Below are positions 62,829-64,000 of a stretch of 64,000 nucleotides of DNA, one piece after another. Numbering within the stretch: the first letter of the stretch is position 1; each line of letters opens with the position of its first letter. The notes beneath the pieces are model-generated. The model saw nothing but the letters and a program-made list of their open reading frames with translations, searched no databases and had not been told where the DNA came from. This stretch comes from an uncultured Prevotella sp. (lineage in GTDB: Bacteria > Bacteroidota > Bacteroidia > Bacteroidales > Bacteroidaceae), in contig NZ_CALMHT010000111.1 in the NCBI RefSeq assembly GCF_937863835.1, positions 1-64,000 of the forward strand, written 5' to 3'. The translations under genes and the position numbers were made by a program.

Positions 62829-64000
62829 ATGGAAGAATTTAAAAAGTCTATGCAAGAAGTCCTCGAAGATAACATTCTCCGTTTTTGGATAGACAAGATG
62901 ACCGACCACGAGAACGGTGGTTATTATGGACAGATAGACGGCAAAGACCACTTGGTGCCAACGGCCGACAAGGGTGCTATACTCAATGCCCGCATCCTGT
63001 GGTCGTTCGCGGCCGCCTACCGTGTGATAGGCAAGAAAGAATATCTGGAAGCAGCCGAAAGAGCCAAGAGATATATCATCGACCATTTCTATGATAAGGA
63101 GAACGGCGGTGTATACTGGAGCGTAGACTATAAAGGTAACCCGCTGGATACCAAGAAACAGATATATGCGATCGGTTTCACTATCTATGGAATGTCGGAG
63201 TATGCCCGAGCTACGGGTGACAAGGAAGCCTTGGATATGGCCAAAAAACTGTTTCACGACATTGAAGACCATGCTTTCGACTCTGCGAACAACGGATATA
63301 CGGAAGCGCTTACCCGAACATGGGACAAGATAGAGGATATGCGTCTGAGTGACAAGGACGAGAATCAGTCGAAGACGATGAACACTCATCTGCATATCAT
63401 CGAACCGTACACCAATCTATACCGTGTATGGAAGAATCCACAGTTGGAGAAACAGATTCGTAATCTGCTCAATATCTTCTGCAATACAATATTAAATAAG
63501 ACAACATATCATCTCGACCTGTTCTTCGACGACGACTGGAAGGGAAAACGTAACATCCAGAGTTTCGGTCACGACATTGAAGCCAGTTGGCTGTTGCACG
63601 AGACCGCATTGGTGCTCAACGACAAGAAACTACTGGCAAAGGTAGAACCCATCATCCGTAAAATCGCCGATGCCGCCGACGAAGGACTTCGTAAAGACGG
63701 TGCCATGGTATACGAGAAATGGTTGGATACCGGTAAGATGGACGAGGAGCGCCACTGGTGGGTACAGTGTGAATGTGTGATAGGACACGTCAATCTGTTC
63801 GAGCATTTCGGAGACGAAGAAGCTTTGGGCAAAGCTGTGAGATGTTGGGCTTTCATACAGAAGCACCTCATCGACTGGACAAATGGAGAATGGCACTGGG
63901 GTATCTATGCCGACGGTACCACCAACCAGACAGACGACAAGGCCGGATTCTGGAAATGTCCATACCACAACAGTCGTATGTGTCTTGAAATTATGGAAAG
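62829..64000 (+). CDS. Cellobiose/mannobiose 2-epimerase, 3' end cut by window
   Basis: An ATG at 62829 opens a frame that runs to the window end, giving 390 residues; the family is about 390-410 long, so only the last few are missing. It is an (alpha/alpha)6 barrel of the AGE/cellobiose epimerase family: FWIDKMTDHENGGYYGQIDG near the start, SFGHDIEASWLLHE with His248, RHWWVQCE (308-315) and CPYHNSRMCLE with His380. The enzyme turns mannobiose into mannosylglucose, the GH130 substrate. It is cytoplasmic and the last visible gene of PUL unit C. Confidence 0.93.
   Translation, partial: MEEFKKSMQEVLEDNILRFWIDKMTDHENGGYYGQIDGKDHLVPTADKGAILNARILWSFAAAYRVIGKKEYLEAAERAKRYIIDHFYDKENGGVYWSVDYKGNPLDTKKQIYAIGFTIYGMSEYARATGDKEALDMAKKLFHDIEDHAFDSANNGYTEALTRTWDKIEDMRLSDKDENQSKTMNTHLHIIEPYTNLYRVWKNPQLEKQIRNLLNIFCNTILNKTTYHLDLFFDDDWKGKRNIQSFGHDIEASWLLHETALVLNDKKLLAKVEPIIRKIADAADEGLRKDGAMVYEKWLDTGKMDEERHWWVQCECVIGHVNLFEHFGDEEALGKAVRCWAFIQKHLIDWTNGEWHWGIYADGTTNQTDDKAGFWKCPYHNSRMCLEIME

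Noticed and set aside
1..64000. CRISPR arrays, rRNA genes or prophage
   Set aside because: No regularly spaced direct repeats, no rRNA sequence and no phage structural genes are visible.

Overview
The window reads as a Bacteroidales chromosome, most likely Prevotellaceae; I cannot fix genus or species. Evidence: promoters of the Bacteroidetes type (-33 TTTG, -7 TAnnTTTG), a SusC/SusD polysaccharide utilisation locus (PUL), a trp operon in the order trpB-E-G-D-C-F-A, many Cys-acylated lipoproteins, and a Prevotella-style C-terminal tail on one secreted protein.

Layout. 1-910: truncated AAA-ATPase-like gene (minus). 1264-9234: envelope genes (Wzi-like barrel, lipocalin-like lipoprotein, DUF5723 barrel with a lipoprotein partner), a copper P-type ATPase lacking its nucleotide-binding domain, and a small barrel protein. 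9489-11414: coiled-coil lipoprotein and TPR protein. 11503-16531: a Phe/Tyr operon (prephenate dehydratase, aminotransferase, DAHP synthase-chorismate mutase fusion, prephenate dehydrogenase, EamA transporter) behind a leader-peptide attenuator with four Tyr and four Phe codons alternating. 16686-21778: ffh, folD, a 59-residue TPR protein and a four-subunit 2-oxoacid:ferredoxin oxidoreductase. 21876-24613: GH51 arabinofuranosidase and a small Cys-rich membrane protein. 24688-24758: tRNA-Cys(GCA). 24872-26617: an insertion sequence. 26665-28313: DUF1232 protein and OmpA-family protein. 28511-31444: cobU-T-S-C. 31455-38480: the trp operon on the minus strand behind a Trp-Trp-Trp leader attenuator, with an extra cupin gene between trpG and trpD. 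38542-40923: thioesterase and a sugar kinase-nucleotidyltransferase fusion. 41063-42916: glmS.

43071-64000 is a PUL for galactoglucomannan-type beta-mannan. Unit A has SusC, SusD, a surface glycan-binding protein and a BACON-GH5 enzyme. Unit B has a secreted tandem-domain protein and a GH5 mannanase. Unit C has GH27 alpha-galactosidase, a CE7-type esterase, GH3, GH26 mannanase, GH130 phosphorylase, an inner-membrane sugar symporter and a cellobiose/mannobiose 2-epimerase cut by the window end. Inferred route: surface cleavage and SusCD import, periplasmic removal of galactose, acetyl and glucose, GH26 release of mannobiose, import to the cytoplasm, epimerisation to mannosylglucose, and phosphorolysis to mannose-1-phosphate and glucose.

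The strongest non-gene signals are: a shared operator (AAAGTGT-N14-AAAGTAT, always 51 bp before the -7 box) at the head of all three PUL units; the two aromatic amino acid attenuators; the missing N-domain in the copper ATPase; and an 83-bp nested palindrome at 1015-1097.
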